The position numbers and the translations under genes are program-made. Shown piece by piece: positions 26,265 to 36,339 of a stretch of 64,000 nucleotides of DNA; positions within the stretch are counted from its first letter, which is position 1, and every line of letters begins with the position of its first letter. The stretch lies in contig NZ_OZ243890.1 of NCBI RefSeq assembly GCF_965213555.1, forward strand, positions 558,001 through 622,000, given 5' to 3'. The stretch is from Acuticoccus sp965213555 (GTDB lineage Bacteria; Pseudomonadota; Alphaproteobacteria; Rhizobiales; Amorphaceae). The notes under the pieces were generated by a model. The model was not told the origin of the DNA, did not search any database, and worked only from the letters and a program-made list of their open reading frames with translations.

Positions 26265-26486
26265 TTAGAGGAGCGGGGTGCCGAGCGGCGCGCGCTGCTC
26301 GATGGTGCGGCGATCGTATCCGAGCCGCTGCAGCGAGTTGTCGTCGAGGCTGAGCAGGTAGGACGCGACCGCCGCGTCCGCACGCCGCTTGCGCGACTCG
26401 ATGATCCGCTCGCCGATGCGGCTGAAGAAGCCGCGCTGGGGGGCCGGCCGGTCGATCGCGAAGTCTTCGGTCGCTGTGATGGACAT
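26265..26486 (-). CDS. DUF1127 (YjiS-like) small protein
   Basis: 73 residues. The C-terminal part shows the DUF1127 pattern (ASYLLSLDDNSLQRLGYDRR), i.e. an 'LxxLdDhxLxDIGLxR'-like helix pair, after a basic segment GERIIESRKRRADA. Alphaproteobacterial DUF1127 proteins are often small RNA-binding or regulatory proteins; a role here is not shown. Convergent with the broken prmA. Confidence 0.8.
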   Translation of the reverse strand: MSITATEDFAIDRPAPQRGFFSRIGERIIESRKRRADAAVASYLLSLDDNSLQRLGYDRRTIEQRAPLGTPLL

Positions 26487-26673
26487 TTAGTTCATTCCTT
26501 GATTTTGCGCCGCAACAACTTTCGTCGATGGCGTTGCGGCCGATGACTACAGTGAAAATGCGCATCCAGCAGGTTCGCTCAATGCCCACGCGCGCATGGC
26601 TGGCTCCGCCTTTTGCAACGCAGCACGACAGGCCGGGGCTAGGCCCCTCCTCCCCGCGGCCGGACACCGCTCC

Positions 26674-28461
26674 ATGAGTGCCGAGGAGCCCCGCCCTTCT
26701 GCTGCGACGATCGGGGCGCGAGTTGCTGCGCTGCGCGCGACCTTCGTGGCGCTCGGCGTCGACGGCGTGATCGTGCCGCACGAGGACGCCTACCAGAGCG
26801 AAACGCTGCCGCCGTCCGAGGAGCGCCTCGCGCACGTGACAGGCTTCACCGGGTCGGCAGGGCGCGCGATCATCCTGGGCGACGCCGCGCTCTTCCTCAC
26901 CGACGGGCGCTACACGCTGCAGGCGAGCCAACAGGTGCCGGACCTCTTCACGGTGCTCAGCGACGAGGCTTCGGCCAAGGCGTGGATGGCCGAGCACCTC
27001 GCCGGACGCACGCTCGGCGTCGACCCGAACCTGCACACCCGCGCCGACCTCGAGCGCCTGGCGACGCGCGCGGCGGGCCTCGCCCTCGTCAGGCTCGACC
27101 GCAACCCCGTGGACGCGATCTGGTCGGACCGCCCCCCGGCACCCCGCGGCGCCGTGCGGGCCCACCCCGAACGCCTCGCCGGACGCTCCGCGGCGCAGAA
27201 GGTCGAAGACCTGCGCGCGACGCTCGATCCGGAGGCGGACGCGCTCTACGTCGCCGACAGCGACACCGTCTCCTGGTTGCTCAACTGGCGGGGCACCGAC
27301 GTCGCCCACACGCCCCTCGTCCTGTCGCGCGCGTTCGTGCCGCGCGACGGGGCGGTGAGCGTCTTCGTCGATCCCGGGAAGGTGCCGGACGCGCTGCGCG
27401 ATGCGGCGGATGGGCTCCTCAGCCTCGTGCCGGCGGACGATCACCTGGCGCACCTCGCCGCGCTGTCGGCCGGACGGCGCGTCCTCGCCGATCCCGCCCG
27501 TGCCTCGGACGCCGCGCTCGCCGCCATCGCGGCGTCGGGCACGCTCGTCGCGCGCGGGGATCCGTCGGTGCGCCTGAAGGCGATCAAGAACGCTGCGGAG
27601 GTCGAGGGGATGCGCGCCGCGCACCGGCGGGACGGGCTGGCGCTCCTGCGCTTCCTCGCCTGGTTCGAGGACCGCGCGGTCGGTGCCGACGAGCTCTCGC
27701 TCGTCGAGCGCCTCGCCGAGCTACGCAAGGATGTGGGCGCCCTCGGCCCCTCGTTCGACACCATCGCCGGCGCCGGGCCCAACGGGGCCATCGTGCACTA
27801 CCGGGCGGACGGTGAGTCCAACCGTGCCATCGCCGCGGGCGACCCGGTCCTCGTCGACTCGGGGGCGCAGTACGAGGACGGCACCACGGACGTGACGCGC
27901 ACGCTGGTCGCCGGCGGCGGCGCCGGCTCGGAGGCGTTCCGCCTCCAGTACACCCGCGTCCTGCGCGGCCACATCGCCATCGCCCGGCAGCTCTTCCCCG
28001 AGGGCACGTCGGGCGCTGAGCTCGATCCCCTGGCGCGGGCGGCGCTGTGGAGCGCGGGTTCGGACTACAAGCACGGCACCGGCCACGGGATCGGTGCGGC
28101 GCTCGCCGTGCACGAGGCGGGCGCCGGCCTCTCCAAGCGCAGCCGCGATCCCCTCGAGGCCGGCATGATCGTGTCGAACGAGCCCGGCGACTACCGTCCG
28201 GGCGAGTTCGGCATCCGCATCGAGAACCTCTACCTCGTGCGCGAGCGCCGTGTGCCCCCGGGCGGGACGCTGCCGATGCACGCCTTCGAGGCGTTGACCC
28301 TCGCGCCCATCGACACGCGGCCGGTGGTTCCCGCGCTCATGCGACCGGAGGAGATCGCTTGGCTCGACGCCTACCACGCCCGCGTCCACGGCGCGCTCGC
28401 AGCGGACCTTTCGGCGTCCGAGCGCGCGTTCCTCGCCGAGCGGACGCGGCCGATGACGTGA
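26674..28461 (+). CDS. Xaa-Pro aminopeptidase (M24B, long form)
   Basis: About 595 residues from MSAEEPRPSAATIGARVAAL (the earlier in-frame start at 26596 adds an atypical tail). Removes N-terminal residues preceding proline. Two creatinase-like N-terminal domains (HVTGFTGSAGRAIILGDAAL; DTVSWLLNWRGTDVAHTPL) precede the pita-bread catalytic domain. Its metal ligands are visible: both Asp in VDSGAQYEDGTTDVTRT, His in KHGTGHGIGAALAVHE, Glu in MIVSNEPGDYRPGEFG and Glu in IRIENLYLV. The length and three-domain layout match the dimeric eukaryotic-type aminopeptidase P found in many alphaproteobacteria. Cytosolic. Confidence 0.93.
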   Translation: MSAEEPRPSAATIGARVAALRATFVALGVDGVIVPHEDAYQSETLPPSEERLAHVTGFTGSAGRAIILGDAALFLTDGRYTLQASQQVPDLFTVLSDEASAKAWMAEHLAGRTLGVDPNLHTRADLERLATRAAGLALVRLDRNPVDAIWSDRPPAPRGAVRAHPERLAGRSAAQKVEDLRATLDPEADALYVADSDTVSWLLNWRGTDVAHTPLVLSRAFVPRDGAVSVFVDPGKVPDALRDAADGLLSLVPADDHLAHLAALSAGRRVLADPARASDAALAAIAASGTLVARGDPSVRLKAIKNAAEVEGMRAAHRRDGLALLRFLAWFEDRAVGADELSLVERLAELRKDVGALGPSFDTIAGAGPNGAIVHYRADGESNRAIAAGDPVLVDSGAQYEDGTTDVTRTLVAGGGAGSEAFRLQYTRVLRGHIAIARQLFPEGTSGAELDPLARAALWSAGSDYKHGTGHGIGAALAVHEAGAGLSKRSRDPLEAGMIVSNEPGDYRPGEFGIRIENLYLVRERRVPPGGTLPMHAFEALTLAPIDTRPVVPALMRPEEIAWLDAYHARVHGALAADLSASERAFLAERTRPMT

Positions 28462-28497
28462 GGCTTCGCGCTCCATCGGCGCCGCAGCCCGTCCCGC

Positions 28498-30285
28498 TCA
28501 GCGATGCTCCTCGACGCTCGCCTCCACCAGACGTCGATTGTAGGCGCGCAGCGCCTGCACGTGGGTGACCGTGCCGACGACGGTGCGCCGCTCGCGCGGG
28601 TCGGTCACCGCGAGCGCGTCCGCGCCGGTCTCGTTGAACACCCTGAGGGCGGTCTCTAGCGTGTCGTTCTCCCGCACGTGACGGGGGTCGTCGGGTTCCG
28701 TCAGGCTGGCCGGCCCCTCGAGGCGCGTCATGAAGGCGGCCACGGTGACGGTCTTCAGGAAGTAGCGGTGCGGTCCGTCGGCGAGGACGACGCCGCGCGT
28801 TTCGAGCTGGTGATCGAAGAAGCCGCGCCCGTGCACCGCGAGGTGAAGCCCGGTCGCGATGGATACCGAGAGCAGGAGCGCGATGGACAGCGCGTAACCA
28901 CCGGTGAGCTCGAACACGATGACGGTGGTGGAGATCGGCGCGCCGAGGAGCGCGGCCGCCACCGCGCCCATGCCAAGGATCGCGTAGAGCCCGTTGTCGG
29001 ATGCGAGTTCCGGGAAGACCGAGGCGGCGACGAGACCGAACCCGCCGCCCAACATGGCCCCCAGGTAGAGCGCCGGAGAGACGATGCCGCCGCCGAAGCG
29101 CGACGCGAGCGTCAGGGCGGTCGCGAGGATCTTGGCGACGAGCAGCAGCATCATCGTCCAGAAGGAGAAGCCGCCGTTCAGCGCGACGTCCGTCGCCTCG
29201 TAACCGACGCCGAGCACCTCCGGCAGCGTCAGGGCGAGGAGGCCGATGGCGACCCCGCCGGCCATCGGGCGCGTCCATGCTGGCATGATGATCGAACGCG
29301 CCGTCTGGTCGAACACGATGAGGGTGAACTGGAACAGGATCGCCACGCCCGCCGCGATGACGCCGAGGAGCGCGAAGGCCGGCACCTCCCAGTAGGAGCC
29401 GATGGCGTAGGCGGGGATCTGGAACGCCGCCACGTCGCCGATGTAAAGCACGCGGCCGGCGAGCGTGCCGGTCACGGAAGCGATGACGATGGGCACGAAC
29501 GCCGACACCGCGTAGTGCCGCAGGATCACCTCGTGGGCGAAGAGGACGCCAGCGATGGGCGCGTTGAACGAGGCGGAGATGGCGCTCGCCGCGCCACAGG
29601 CGAGCACGATGCGGCCCGACTTGGGCGGCAGCCGCGCGACCCGTGTCATCGCCGTCGCGAGCGTCGCGCCGAGGTGGATCACCGGACCCTCGCGGCCGGC
29701 GCTGGCGCCAGCGCCAAGGGAGATCACGGTCGCCACCGCCGACCAGATGCCGTTGGCGAGCCCGAGACCGCGGCCACCGCGGGCCGCTGCCTCCATCACG
29801 TCGGCGACGGAGCCTGCCCGCCGTCCGGTGAGCACGAACTGGTTGAGCAGGCCCACCGCCGCGCCGCCGACGACGGGGGCGAGGAGCGCGACGTACCAGG
29901 GCTGAGCGCGGATGGCCTCGATGACGTACTCGCCCGTCTCGCTCGTCCACACCCACTGGACGGCGCCGATGCCGAGCCGGAACAGCACCGCCGCTGCGCC
30001 GATGGCGACGCCGACGAGCGCGGCGATCAGCCATAGCCCCGGGTTGCGCGCGGCCACGAAGGCAAGGACGTTCTCGGTCGAGCGGGCATAGAGTGCCCGG
30101 AACCAGACCGCTGCGTCACCGATCTTGGAGGCGACGCGCGCGGCTCGGCCCTGCTGGTCTTGCGCACCGGGCTGCGCGGCGACGATGTCGGCGAGCTCCT
30201 CACGCGCGGCGTCGCCCTCGGCCCGGTCGGCGGCGGCCTCGCCCTCCTTCCCTCCCGGATCCTGCGACGCCCGCGGCGCGGCCAT
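28498..30285 (-). CDS. ClC-family chloride channel/antiporter with C-terminal CBS pair
   Basis: About 595 residues from ATG 30283-30285, overlapping the thioesterase stop by one base. The acidic Ala-rich cytosolic N-terminus is followed by about 10-12 membrane helices. SAGREGPVIHLGATLA has the GREGP motif with the gating Glu, and RFGGGIVSPALYLGAMLGGG is the GxxxP filter motif. The C-terminal ~110 residues form a CBS-domain pair (AAFMTRLEGPASLTEPDDPR; LRVFNETGADALAVTDPRER). The canonical GSGIP Ser filter is not obvious (AGASAGREG precedes the gate). It is either a Cl-/H+ exchanger or a channel; sequence alone does not decide. Confidence 0.9.
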   Translation of the reverse strand: MAAPRASQDPGGKEGEAAADRAEGDAAREELADIVAAQPGAQDQQGRAARVASKIGDAAVWFRALYARSTENVLAFVAARNPGLWLIAALVGVAIGAAAVLFRLGIGAVQWVWTSETGEYVIEAIRAQPWYVALLAPVVGGAAVGLLNQFVLTGRRAGSVADVMEAAARGGRGLGLANGIWSAVATVISLGAGASAGREGPVIHLGATLATAMTRVARLPPKSGRIVLACGAASAISASFNAPIAGVLFAHEVILRHYAVSAFVPIVIASVTGTLAGRVLYIGDVAAFQIPAYAIGSYWEVPAFALLGVIAAGVAILFQFTLIVFDQTARSIIMPAWTRPMAGGVAIGLLALTLPEVLGVGYEATDVALNGGFSFWTMMLLLVAKILATALTLASRFGGGIVSPALYLGAMLGGGFGLVAASVFPELASDNGLYAILGMGAVAAALLGAPISTTVIVFELTGGYALSIALLLSVSIATGLHLAVHGRGFFDHQLETRGVVLADGPHRYFLKTVTVAAFMTRLEGPASLTEPDDPRHVRENDTLETALRVFNETGADALAVTDPRERRTVVGTVTHVQALRAYNRRLVEASVEEHR

Positions 30286-30794
30286 CAGCCGAGCGGGGCG
30301 ATGCGCCGACCGGCGAGCGCCGGCATCCCCGCGCCGGCCTGGCGCGCGATGAGCTCGTCCGCGGCGGCGGCACCCGGCGGCGGCAGCGGCGCGGCCCTTC
30401 GGCTCGACAGGTCCACATGCACGAACAGGGACTCCGACGTCGCCGCGAGCTCGTCGTCCGCCGTCCGCACCATGGTCTGGAACACGTGGAGCCGCTTGGC
30501 GTCCCGCCCGACGAGCTGGAAGCTCACCCGCACCTTGTCGTGGGCGGAGACCTCGCGGCGGTAGACGACGTGGGTCTCCACGTTGAACACGGACGCGTTG
30601 GTCGCCTTGCGGTACGGGTCGCCGAGGCCGATCACCGCGAGCCCGAGGTCCACCGTGCGGTCGAACATGACGTGGTAGTACGCCATGTTGAGGTGACCGT
30701 TGGCATCGAGCCAGCTGAGCTCGATGTCGTAGGGATCGGACCACACGAGGTCGTCCGGCCCGAAGGGCGGCGGCGAGGGGGCAAGCTGTGCCAT
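30285..30794 (-). CDS. Hotdog-fold acyl-CoA thioesterase
   Basis: 169 residues. Hotdog signature: ELSWLDANGHLNMAYYHVMF with the catalytic-type Asp, followed by THVVYRREVSAHDKVRVSFQ, LVGRDAKRLHVFQTMVR and FVHVDLSSRR. It is the 4-hydroxybenzoyl-CoA / FadM-like group. The acyl substrate is unknown; in this genomic group such proteins are often annotated as carnitine-degradation or short-chain thioesterases. First gene of the pair with the ClC protein. Confidence 0.85.
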   Translation of the reverse strand: MAQLAPSPPPFGPDDLVWSDPYDIELSWLDANGHLNMAYYHVMFDRTVDLGLAVIGLGDPYRKATNASVFNVETHVVYRREVSAHDKVRVSFQLVGRDAKRLHVFQTMVRTADDELAATSESLFVHVDLSSRRAAPLPPPGAAAADELIARQAGAGMPALAGRRIAPLG

Positions 30795-30879
30795 GGGTGG
30801 TCTCCTTGTCGCGCGATCGTTTTGTGCTGACGGCGCGGTTTGCTAGTGTGCCGCAAAAGCCACACCGACGGGAACCACC

Positions 30880-32280
30880 ATGGCCGTGCCAATGACGCGG
30901 CGAGCGCGCAACGCCTCCGGGATCGCGCTCGCGGTGCCCATCCTGAAGCAGCGCTTCGGCGAGCGGTGCGAGACCGGCGCGGCGATCCGCGCCCAGCACG
31001 CCCACACGACGACGTGGATCGCGGGCGAGCCGGCGGATGCCGTGGTGTTCGTCGAGAGCCACCAGGACGTGGTCGACCTCGTCGAGGTTTGCCGCACCCA
31101 CCGCGTGCCCATCGTCCCGTTCGGCGTCGGCACCTCGCTGGAGGGCCACGTCAACGCCCCCGAGGGCGGCATCTCCGCAGACTTCTCGCGCATGAACCAG
31201 GTGCTCGCGGTGCACGACGAGGACCTCACCTGCACGGTGGAGCCCGGGGTGACGCGGACCCAGCTCAACGCGCACCTGCGCGACCGGGGGCTGTTCTTCC
31301 CCATCGACCCTGGCGCGAACGCCACGATCGGCGGGATGTGCGGCACTCGCGCGTCGGGGACCAACGCGGTGCGTTACGGCACCATGCGCGAGAACGTGGT
31401 GGCGCTGCGCGCGGTGCTGGCGAACGGCGACACGATCACCACCGCGAGCCGGGCGAAGAAGTCGTCCGCGGGCTACGACGTCACCCGCCTCCTCGTCGGC
31501 TCCGAGGGCACGCTCGGGCTGATCACCGCCGTCACGCTGAAGCTGCATGGGATCCCGGAGGCGATCCTGTCCGCGGTCTGCCCCTTCCCCACCGTCGAGG
31601 CGGCCTGCCGTGCGACCATCGCGACGGTCCAGTCCGGCATCCCCGTCGCGCGCATCGAGCTCCTCGACGGGCTGCAGGTCTCGGCGGTCAACGCCCACTC
31701 CAAGCTGACGTTGCCGGAGGTGCCCACGCTGTTCCTCGAGTTCCACGGCTCGCCCGCCGCCGTCGCCGCCGACGGCGAGGCCGTCGCAGCCCTTGCTGCG
31801 GACGAGGGCGGCGGCCCCTTCAAGATCGCGACGTTGGCCGAGGACCGCTCGCGCCTGTGGCAGGCGCGGCACGACGCGTACTGGGCTGCGCTCGGCCTCA
31901 GGCCAGGCTGCACGGGCATCTCCACGGACGTGTGCGTGCCCATCTCACGGCTGGCGGAGTGCGTGGAGGCGACCCGCGAGGATGCGCAGGAGCTCGACCT
32001 CGTCGCACCCATCGTCGGTCACGTCGGCGACGGCAACTTCCACACGCTGGTGCTCATCGGCGACGACCCCGCGGAGCGGGCGCGCGCCGCCACCTTCATC
32101 GGCCGCCTGTCGGAGCGCGCCATCGCCATGGAGGGAACTTGCACCGGCGAGCATGGCATCGGCCAGGGCAAGATGGCCTACCTTCGTCGCGAGCTCGGCG
32201 GCACCGTCGACGTCATGGCCGCGATCAAGGCGACGCTCGATCCCGACGGCATCATGAACCCCGGCAAGATCTTCCACTGA
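30880..32280 (+). CDS. FAD-linked D-lactate dehydrogenase (cytochrome)-type oxidase
   Basis: 466 residues, start MAVPMTRRARN. The N-terminal FAD-binding PCMH domain has THRVPIVPFGVGTSLEGHVN, the family signature, and PGANATIGGMCGTRASGTNA for FAD pyrophosphate binding. The C-terminal FAD-oxidase domain ends IVGHVGDGNFHTLVLIGDDP (catalytic His region), TCTGEHGIGQGKMAYL and DGIMNPGKIFH. Oxidises D-lactate or another 2-hydroxy acid, passing electrons to cytochrome c or quinone. Divergent from the thioesterase gene, 85 bp apart. Confidence 0.92.
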   Translation: MAVPMTRRARNASGIALAVPILKQRFGERCETGAAIRAQHAHTTTWIAGEPADAVVFVESHQDVVDLVEVCRTHRVPIVPFGVGTSLEGHVNAPEGGISADFSRMNQVLAVHDEDLTCTVEPGVTRTQLNAHLRDRGLFFPIDPGANATIGGMCGTRASGTNAVRYGTMRENVVALRAVLANGDTITTASRAKKSSAGYDVTRLLVGSEGTLGLITAVTLKLHGIPEAILSAVCPFPTVEAACRATIATVQSGIPVARIELLDGLQVSAVNAHSKLTLPEVPTLFLEFHGSPAAVAADGEAVAALAADEGGGPFKIATLAEDRSRLWQARHDAYWAALGLRPGCTGISTDVCVPISRLAECVEATREDAQELDLVAPIVGHVGDGNFHTLVLIGDDPAERARAATFIGRLSERAIAMEGTCTGEHGIGQGKMAYLRRELGGTVDVMAAIKATLDPDGIMNPGKIFH

Positions 32281-32334
32281 CGCGCGTATATGTGCGCGGC
32301 GAGCCCTCGGGCTGCCGCGGTGTGAGGGAGTAGC

Positions 32335-35300
32335 GTGAACGGGTTCATCATCACGGTCGGCGTCGCGCTGGTCCTCGCGCTGACGGCGGCGCTCGTCGGA
32401 CCCCACGTCGTCGACTGGGCCGAGTACCGCGTCGCCATCGAAGCCTACGCGTCGCGGGCGCTCGGCGCCCCGGTCGCGATCCGCGGCGACGTCGGCGTGC
32501 GCCTCCTGCCAAGCCCCCGCGTGCGCGTGACGGACGTGCGCGTCGGCGGCGCGGCCGACGGCCCCACGCTCGAGGCGGATGAGGTCGAGTTCGACGTCGC
32601 GCTGACGCCGCTACTGCGCGGCGAGCTCGTCATCTCCGAGCTTGCCATGGATGCCCCCACGCTTCGGCTGCGCGTGTCCCCCTCCGGCGCGCTGCGCCTA
32701 CCGCAAGGCGAGGAGCCGCCGCTGCTGTCGGACTACTTCGACGCGTCGCAGATCGCCGTCGAGCGCCTGGCGGTGACGGCCGGCCGGCTCATCGTCGTCG
32801 ACGGGCGGACCGGGGCCCGCGCCGAGCTCACCGATGTCGCGATGAGGGGCAGCGCGACCTCGCTCCTGGGCCCGTTCAGCGTCGCCGGCAACGTGAGCTT
32901 TGGGGGAACGCAGCAGGCGATCGCGATCTCCGGCGGGGCGATCGAGGACGGCGTGCTGCCGCTCTCCCTGCGCGTCAGCCCTCCGGACGGCGCCGTCGCG
33001 TTGGCCTTCGAGGGGTCGCTGTCCGTGGGATCTGCGGTCTCTGCGGTCGCCGGCGCGTTCCGGATGAGCGGCGACGGGCCGACCCCTTGGGCGATCGCCG
33101 GCGACCTCGCCCTCGACACCGAGGCGCTGCAGGTGGGCAACGCCACGCTGACGTACGGCGCAGCCGAGACCCCGCTCCAGCTCGCCGGCACCGCCGCCTA
33201 CGACATCGCCGGTGACGGTCCTGTGCGCATCGCGCTGGCCGCTCGCCAGCTCGACCTCGATCGGCTGGACAGGGGCCTGCGCGCGGACGCCCCTGCCAAG
33301 GACACGCCAGCGCCGACGGCACCACGCGCGCCCGCGCAGATGGTCAAGCGGCTGGCGGCGCACCTCGCACCCATCGCCGCCGGCGTCGCCACGCTGCCGC
33401 TCGCGACGCTCCCCGTGAGCCTGATGGTCGACATCGACATGCTGCTCGCCGGCGGCGCGGTGGCGCGCGACGTCTCCGCCCGGGCCTCGAGCGGTCCCGG
33501 CGGCGGCATCGACATCGAGCGGGCGGAGGCGCTCCTGCCGGGCGACGCCACCGTGGAGGTGGCCGGCAGGCTGTCGCCCGGGGGCTACGTCGGCACCGTC
33601 CGCGTCTCGGCGACGCAGCCGTCCATCCTGGCTCGATGGTGGACCGGCGGTCCCTACAGCGGCGTCGGCGTCCCGCCGATCCTTGCGGAGATGGACCTTG
33701 AGGTGTCCGCATCCGGCGTCGCCGCCCGACGGCTCACCGTGCGGATGGCCGAGAGCGCGGTGACGGGGCGAGCCCGCTACGACCGGTCCGGTTCGGGCCC
33801 ACCGGTCGTCGCGCTCGCGCTTTCCGCGCCGCTCCTCGACGCCGCGGACGTTCTCGCCGCCGCCGCGATGTTCCCGGACGGCGCGGCGCTCGTTGAGGAT
33901 GCGGACCTCTCCCTCGACCTCGCGGTCGACCGCATCCGCATCGGCGCCGTCGAGGGCGACGCGCTGAACGTCGATGCAAGCTATCGCGACGGGACGCTCA
34001 CGGTCGACGCGCTCGCGGCTGAGGACGTCGGCGGGCTGCAGATCTTCGCCTCGGGCGCCATCGCCGACCTCGCCGCCGACCCCGTGGGGTCCATCGAGGG
34101 GACGGTGTCGGTGGACGACGGCGCGGCGCTCGCGGCGGCGGTGCGGGAGCTCGCGCCCGGCGGCGCCGTCGCCGACGGCCTATCGCGCGTCGGGCCCCAC
34201 CTGTCGCCGGGACGGCTACGCTTCCGCTTGGCCGGGGGTACTTCGTCCGCCGTGCCGGAACTCGCAGCGACGATCATCGGCAACCTCGGCGGCACCGACC
34301 TGAGCCTCTCCGCCGTCGGAGCACCCTTCGACCCCGATTGGACCCGGCGTCGGCTGGACCTCGCCTTGGAAGCGGAGAACGCCGAAGGTCGCGCGCTCGT
34401 GCAGCAACTCGGCCTTCCGCCGGGGGCGAGCGGAGGGGACGTTCCTGCGACGCTACGGCTCGAGGCGGAGGGGGTGCCGCGGCAAGGCGTCGGCACCCGC
34501 TTCTCCGCGGCGGGGTTCGGCGCCGCGACGCGCTACGAGGGGCTGGTGCGCTACGACGGGTCCGCGGAGGTCTCCGGTCGCCTGGCGTTCGAGGCGGACC
34601 GCCTGGCCCCGTTGGCCGACCTCGTCGGCGTCGCCCTCCCGCCGCTGGCCGACGTCGACCTTGCTGCCGACGTCGCAAGCCGTGCCGGTGGCCTCGAGCT
34701 CTCCGACGTCGCCGGCACGGTGCAAGGTGTCGGCGTCGGTGCGACGCTCGAGGTCGCACGATCGAGGATCACCGGCACCGTCGAGGCGGACGCCGTCGAC
34801 CTCGTCGGGCTGTCCGCCGTGGCGTTGGGCGAGGACGCGTGGACGGCCTCGGCCGCCGATGAGGGTTGGCCCAACAGGGCCTTCGCGCGAGGCGCCCTGC
34901 CCGCGGTCCCCGTCGAGCTCGCGGTGCGTGCGGAGCGGCTGACGGTCGGGCCGCGCGCCCTCACCGATGCGGCGTTCGACCTGTCGATCCAGCGCGAGCG
35001 GCTCGCGCTGGACAACATCCGCGCTGCTGCCGCTGGCGGCCGCATCACCGGTGCGCTCTCCATCGCACGATCCGGTGCGGAGGCGCGCGTCGACGGCGAG
35101 GTGCAACTCGAGGCTGGCGCCCTGGAGGACCTCGTCTGGCATCGTGCCGGCGAGGCGGTCGCACGCGGAAGCCTCGACCTCACCGCCACCTTCGCCAGCT
35201 CGAACTACACCGTGGCGGGCCTGATGTCGGAGCTGACCGGCTCGGGCGCGCTCTTGGTGCGCGAGGGCGCGCTGAAGGGGCTCAACCCTGCCCCGTTCGA

Positions 35301-36003
35301 CGTGGCCTCCACGGCGCCGACGTCGGGCGAGCCGCTCGTCGCCGAGCCCGCCGACGAGGCAGCGTCGCGGCGCGCCTTCATCGAGCACCTCGACGCTGCG
35401 GACCTCCCGTTCGAGGCGCTGTCGGCCGATCTTTCCATCGCGAACGGCGCCGTTCGCCTCTCCGAGGTCGCCCTGACGCCCGAGCCCCCCCTCGAGATCG
35501 AGAACGCCGCGGTCGACCTCGGGTCCCGGCGGCTAAGGGCAGACCTGTCCCTGCGCACCGTCGCGAGCGAGGCCGAGGCAGCGTCCATCGGGCTCGCCTT
35601 CGACGGGCCGCTCGATGACCCGAGCCGCACCGTCGACGTCAGCCGCCTCGCGACGTGGATCGGCCTACGGCGCCTGGAGCAGCAGCTCGAGGCGGTGGAA
35701 CGCGAGAACGAGGCGCTCGCCTCCGAGGCGGACGCTCGCGGCACCCCTTCGGCCGAGACCCTGCGGGGCCTGGACGCACGGCGCGCCACGGACGACGACG
35801 GCGCGGCCCCGGCGACCGGCCAGCCCTCCGCTGACCGGAGCGCCTCGGACGACGATCGCGCCACGGACGGCGTCACACCGGACGCCATCGGTGATCTCCT
35901 CGACGAGACCGGAGCAGGGTCGGATCAGGCGCTGCAAGACCCCGTCGAGGCGTTGATCCGCGCCGGCACGGCACCCAGCGCTGTGCGTCGCGGCGGCACC
36001 TGA
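32335..36003 (+). CDS. AsmA-family inner-membrane/periplasmic protein
   Basis: 1222 residues from GTG 32335 after GAGGGAGTAGC. A single N-terminal membrane anchor (FIITVGVALVLALTAALVGP HVVDW) leads into the AsmA N-domain (RALGAPVAIRGDVGVRLLPS, then PRVRVTDVRVGGA). A long beta-repeat region and the AsmA C-terminal part follow (ELTGSGALLVREGALKGLNP, then LSIANGAVRLSEVALTPEPP). A final ~130-residue acidic low-complexity tail has a Gln/Glu coiled stretch (RRLEQQLEAVERENEALASE). AsmA-like proteins are thought to bridge membranes for lipid transport and affect outer-membrane assembly; the specific role here is not known. Confidence 0.9.
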   Translation: MNGFIITVGVALVLALTAALVGPHVVDWAEYRVAIEAYASRALGAPVAIRGDVGVRLLPSPRVRVTDVRVGGAADGPTLEADEVEFDVALTPLLRGELVISELAMDAPTLRLRVSPSGALRLPQGEEPPLLSDYFDASQIAVERLAVTAGRLIVVDGRTGARAELTDVAMRGSATSLLGPFSVAGNVSFGGTQQAIAISGGAIEDGVLPLSLRVSPPDGAVALAFEGSLSVGSAVSAVAGAFRMSGDGPTPWAIAGDLALDTEALQVGNATLTYGAAETPLQLAGTAAYDIAGDGPVRIALAARQLDLDRLDRGLRADAPAKDTPAPTAPRAPAQMVKRLAAHLAPIAAGVATLPLATLPVSLMVDIDMLLAGGAVARDVSARASSGPGGGIDIERAEALLPGDATVEVAGRLSPGGYVGTVRVSATQPSILARWWTGGPYSGVGVPPILAEMDLEVSASGVAARRLTVRMAESAVTGRARYDRSGSGPPVVALALSAPLLDAADVLAAAAMFPDGAALVEDADLSLDLAVDRIRIGAVEGDALNVDASYRDGTLTVDALAAEDVGGLQIFASGAIADLAADPVGSIEGTVSVDDGAALAAAVRELAPGGAVADGLSRVGPHLSPGRLRFRLAGGTSSAVPELAATIIGNLGGTDLSLSAVGAPFDPDWTRRRLDLALEAENAEGRALVQQLGLPPGASGGDVPATLRLEAEGVPRQGVGTRFSAAGFGAATRYEGLVRYDGSAEVSGRLAFEADRLAPLADLVGVALPPLADVDLAADVASRAGGLELSDVAGTVQGVGVGATLEVARSRITGTVEADAVDLVGLSAVALGEDAWTASAADEGWPNRAFARGALPAVPVELAVRAERLTVGPRALTDAAFDLSIQRERLALDNIRAAAAGGRITGALSIARSGAEARVDGEVQLEAGALEDLVWHRAGEAVARGSLDLTATFASSNYTVAGLMSELTGSGALLVREGALKGLNPAPFDVASTAPTSGEPLVAEPADEAASRRAFIEHLDAADLPFEALSADLSIANGAVRLSEVALTPEPPLEIENAAVDLGSRRLRADLSLRTVASEAEAASIGLAFDGPLDDPSRTVDVSRLATWIGLRRLEQQLEAVERENEALASEADARGTPSAETLRGLDARRATDDDGAAPATGQPSADRSASDDDRATDGVTPDAIGDLLDETGAGSDQALQDPVEALIRAGTAPSAVRRGGT

Positions 36004-36045
36004 TCGTCCTTGAGGATCCGCGAGCGCCTTCCGATGAGGCACTCC

Positions 36046-36339
36046 TCACGGCTGCCGCGTAGGCTGAGGCAAGCCTCGCCGGACGGCTTGGCCACACCGA
36101 GGATCGGTGGCGAAGGCGTACGAAAGGACCGCCAACCGCAGCGCCGATGCGAGCGAGCCACCATCGCGTCGGCGGTCGATCGAGGCGACGAGCCCGGCCA
36201 GCGACACGCCCTCCTCGTCCGCCCAACGGCCGAGCGCGTCCCAGAACGCAGGCTCCAGCGCGACGCTCGTCGCATGCCCGTGCAGGATGACGGATCGCTT
36301 AACGAGGCCGGTCGAGCCGGTGCGCTTCGTGGCGGGCAT
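36046..36339 (-). CDS. Ribbon-helix-helix domain protein
   Basis: 97 residues from MPATKRTGSTGLVKRSVILH, preceded by AAGGA. GHATSVALEPAFWDALGRWA, DEEGVSLAGLVASIDRR and SLASALRLAVLSYA match the alphaproteobacterial RHH_4 family, whose N-terminal strand (KRSVILHGHATSVALE) pairs in dimers and binds DNA. The target is unknown. Its 5' end overlaps the 3' end of the DUF4169 gene by 41 bp, and both follow fumC on the same strand, a common order in Hyphomicrobiales. Confidence 0.85.
   Translation of the reverse strand: MPATKRTGSTGLVKRSVILHGHATSVALEPAFWDALGRWADEEGVSLAGLVASIDRRRDGGSLASALRLAVLSYAFATDPRCGQAVRRGLPQPTRQP

Noticed and set aside
28498..31872. Very long minus-strand open frame upstream of the ClC gene
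   Set aside because: Only the part from 30285 down is the ClC protein; the extension is antisense to the thioesterase and D-lactate dehydrogenase region and has no family resemblance.
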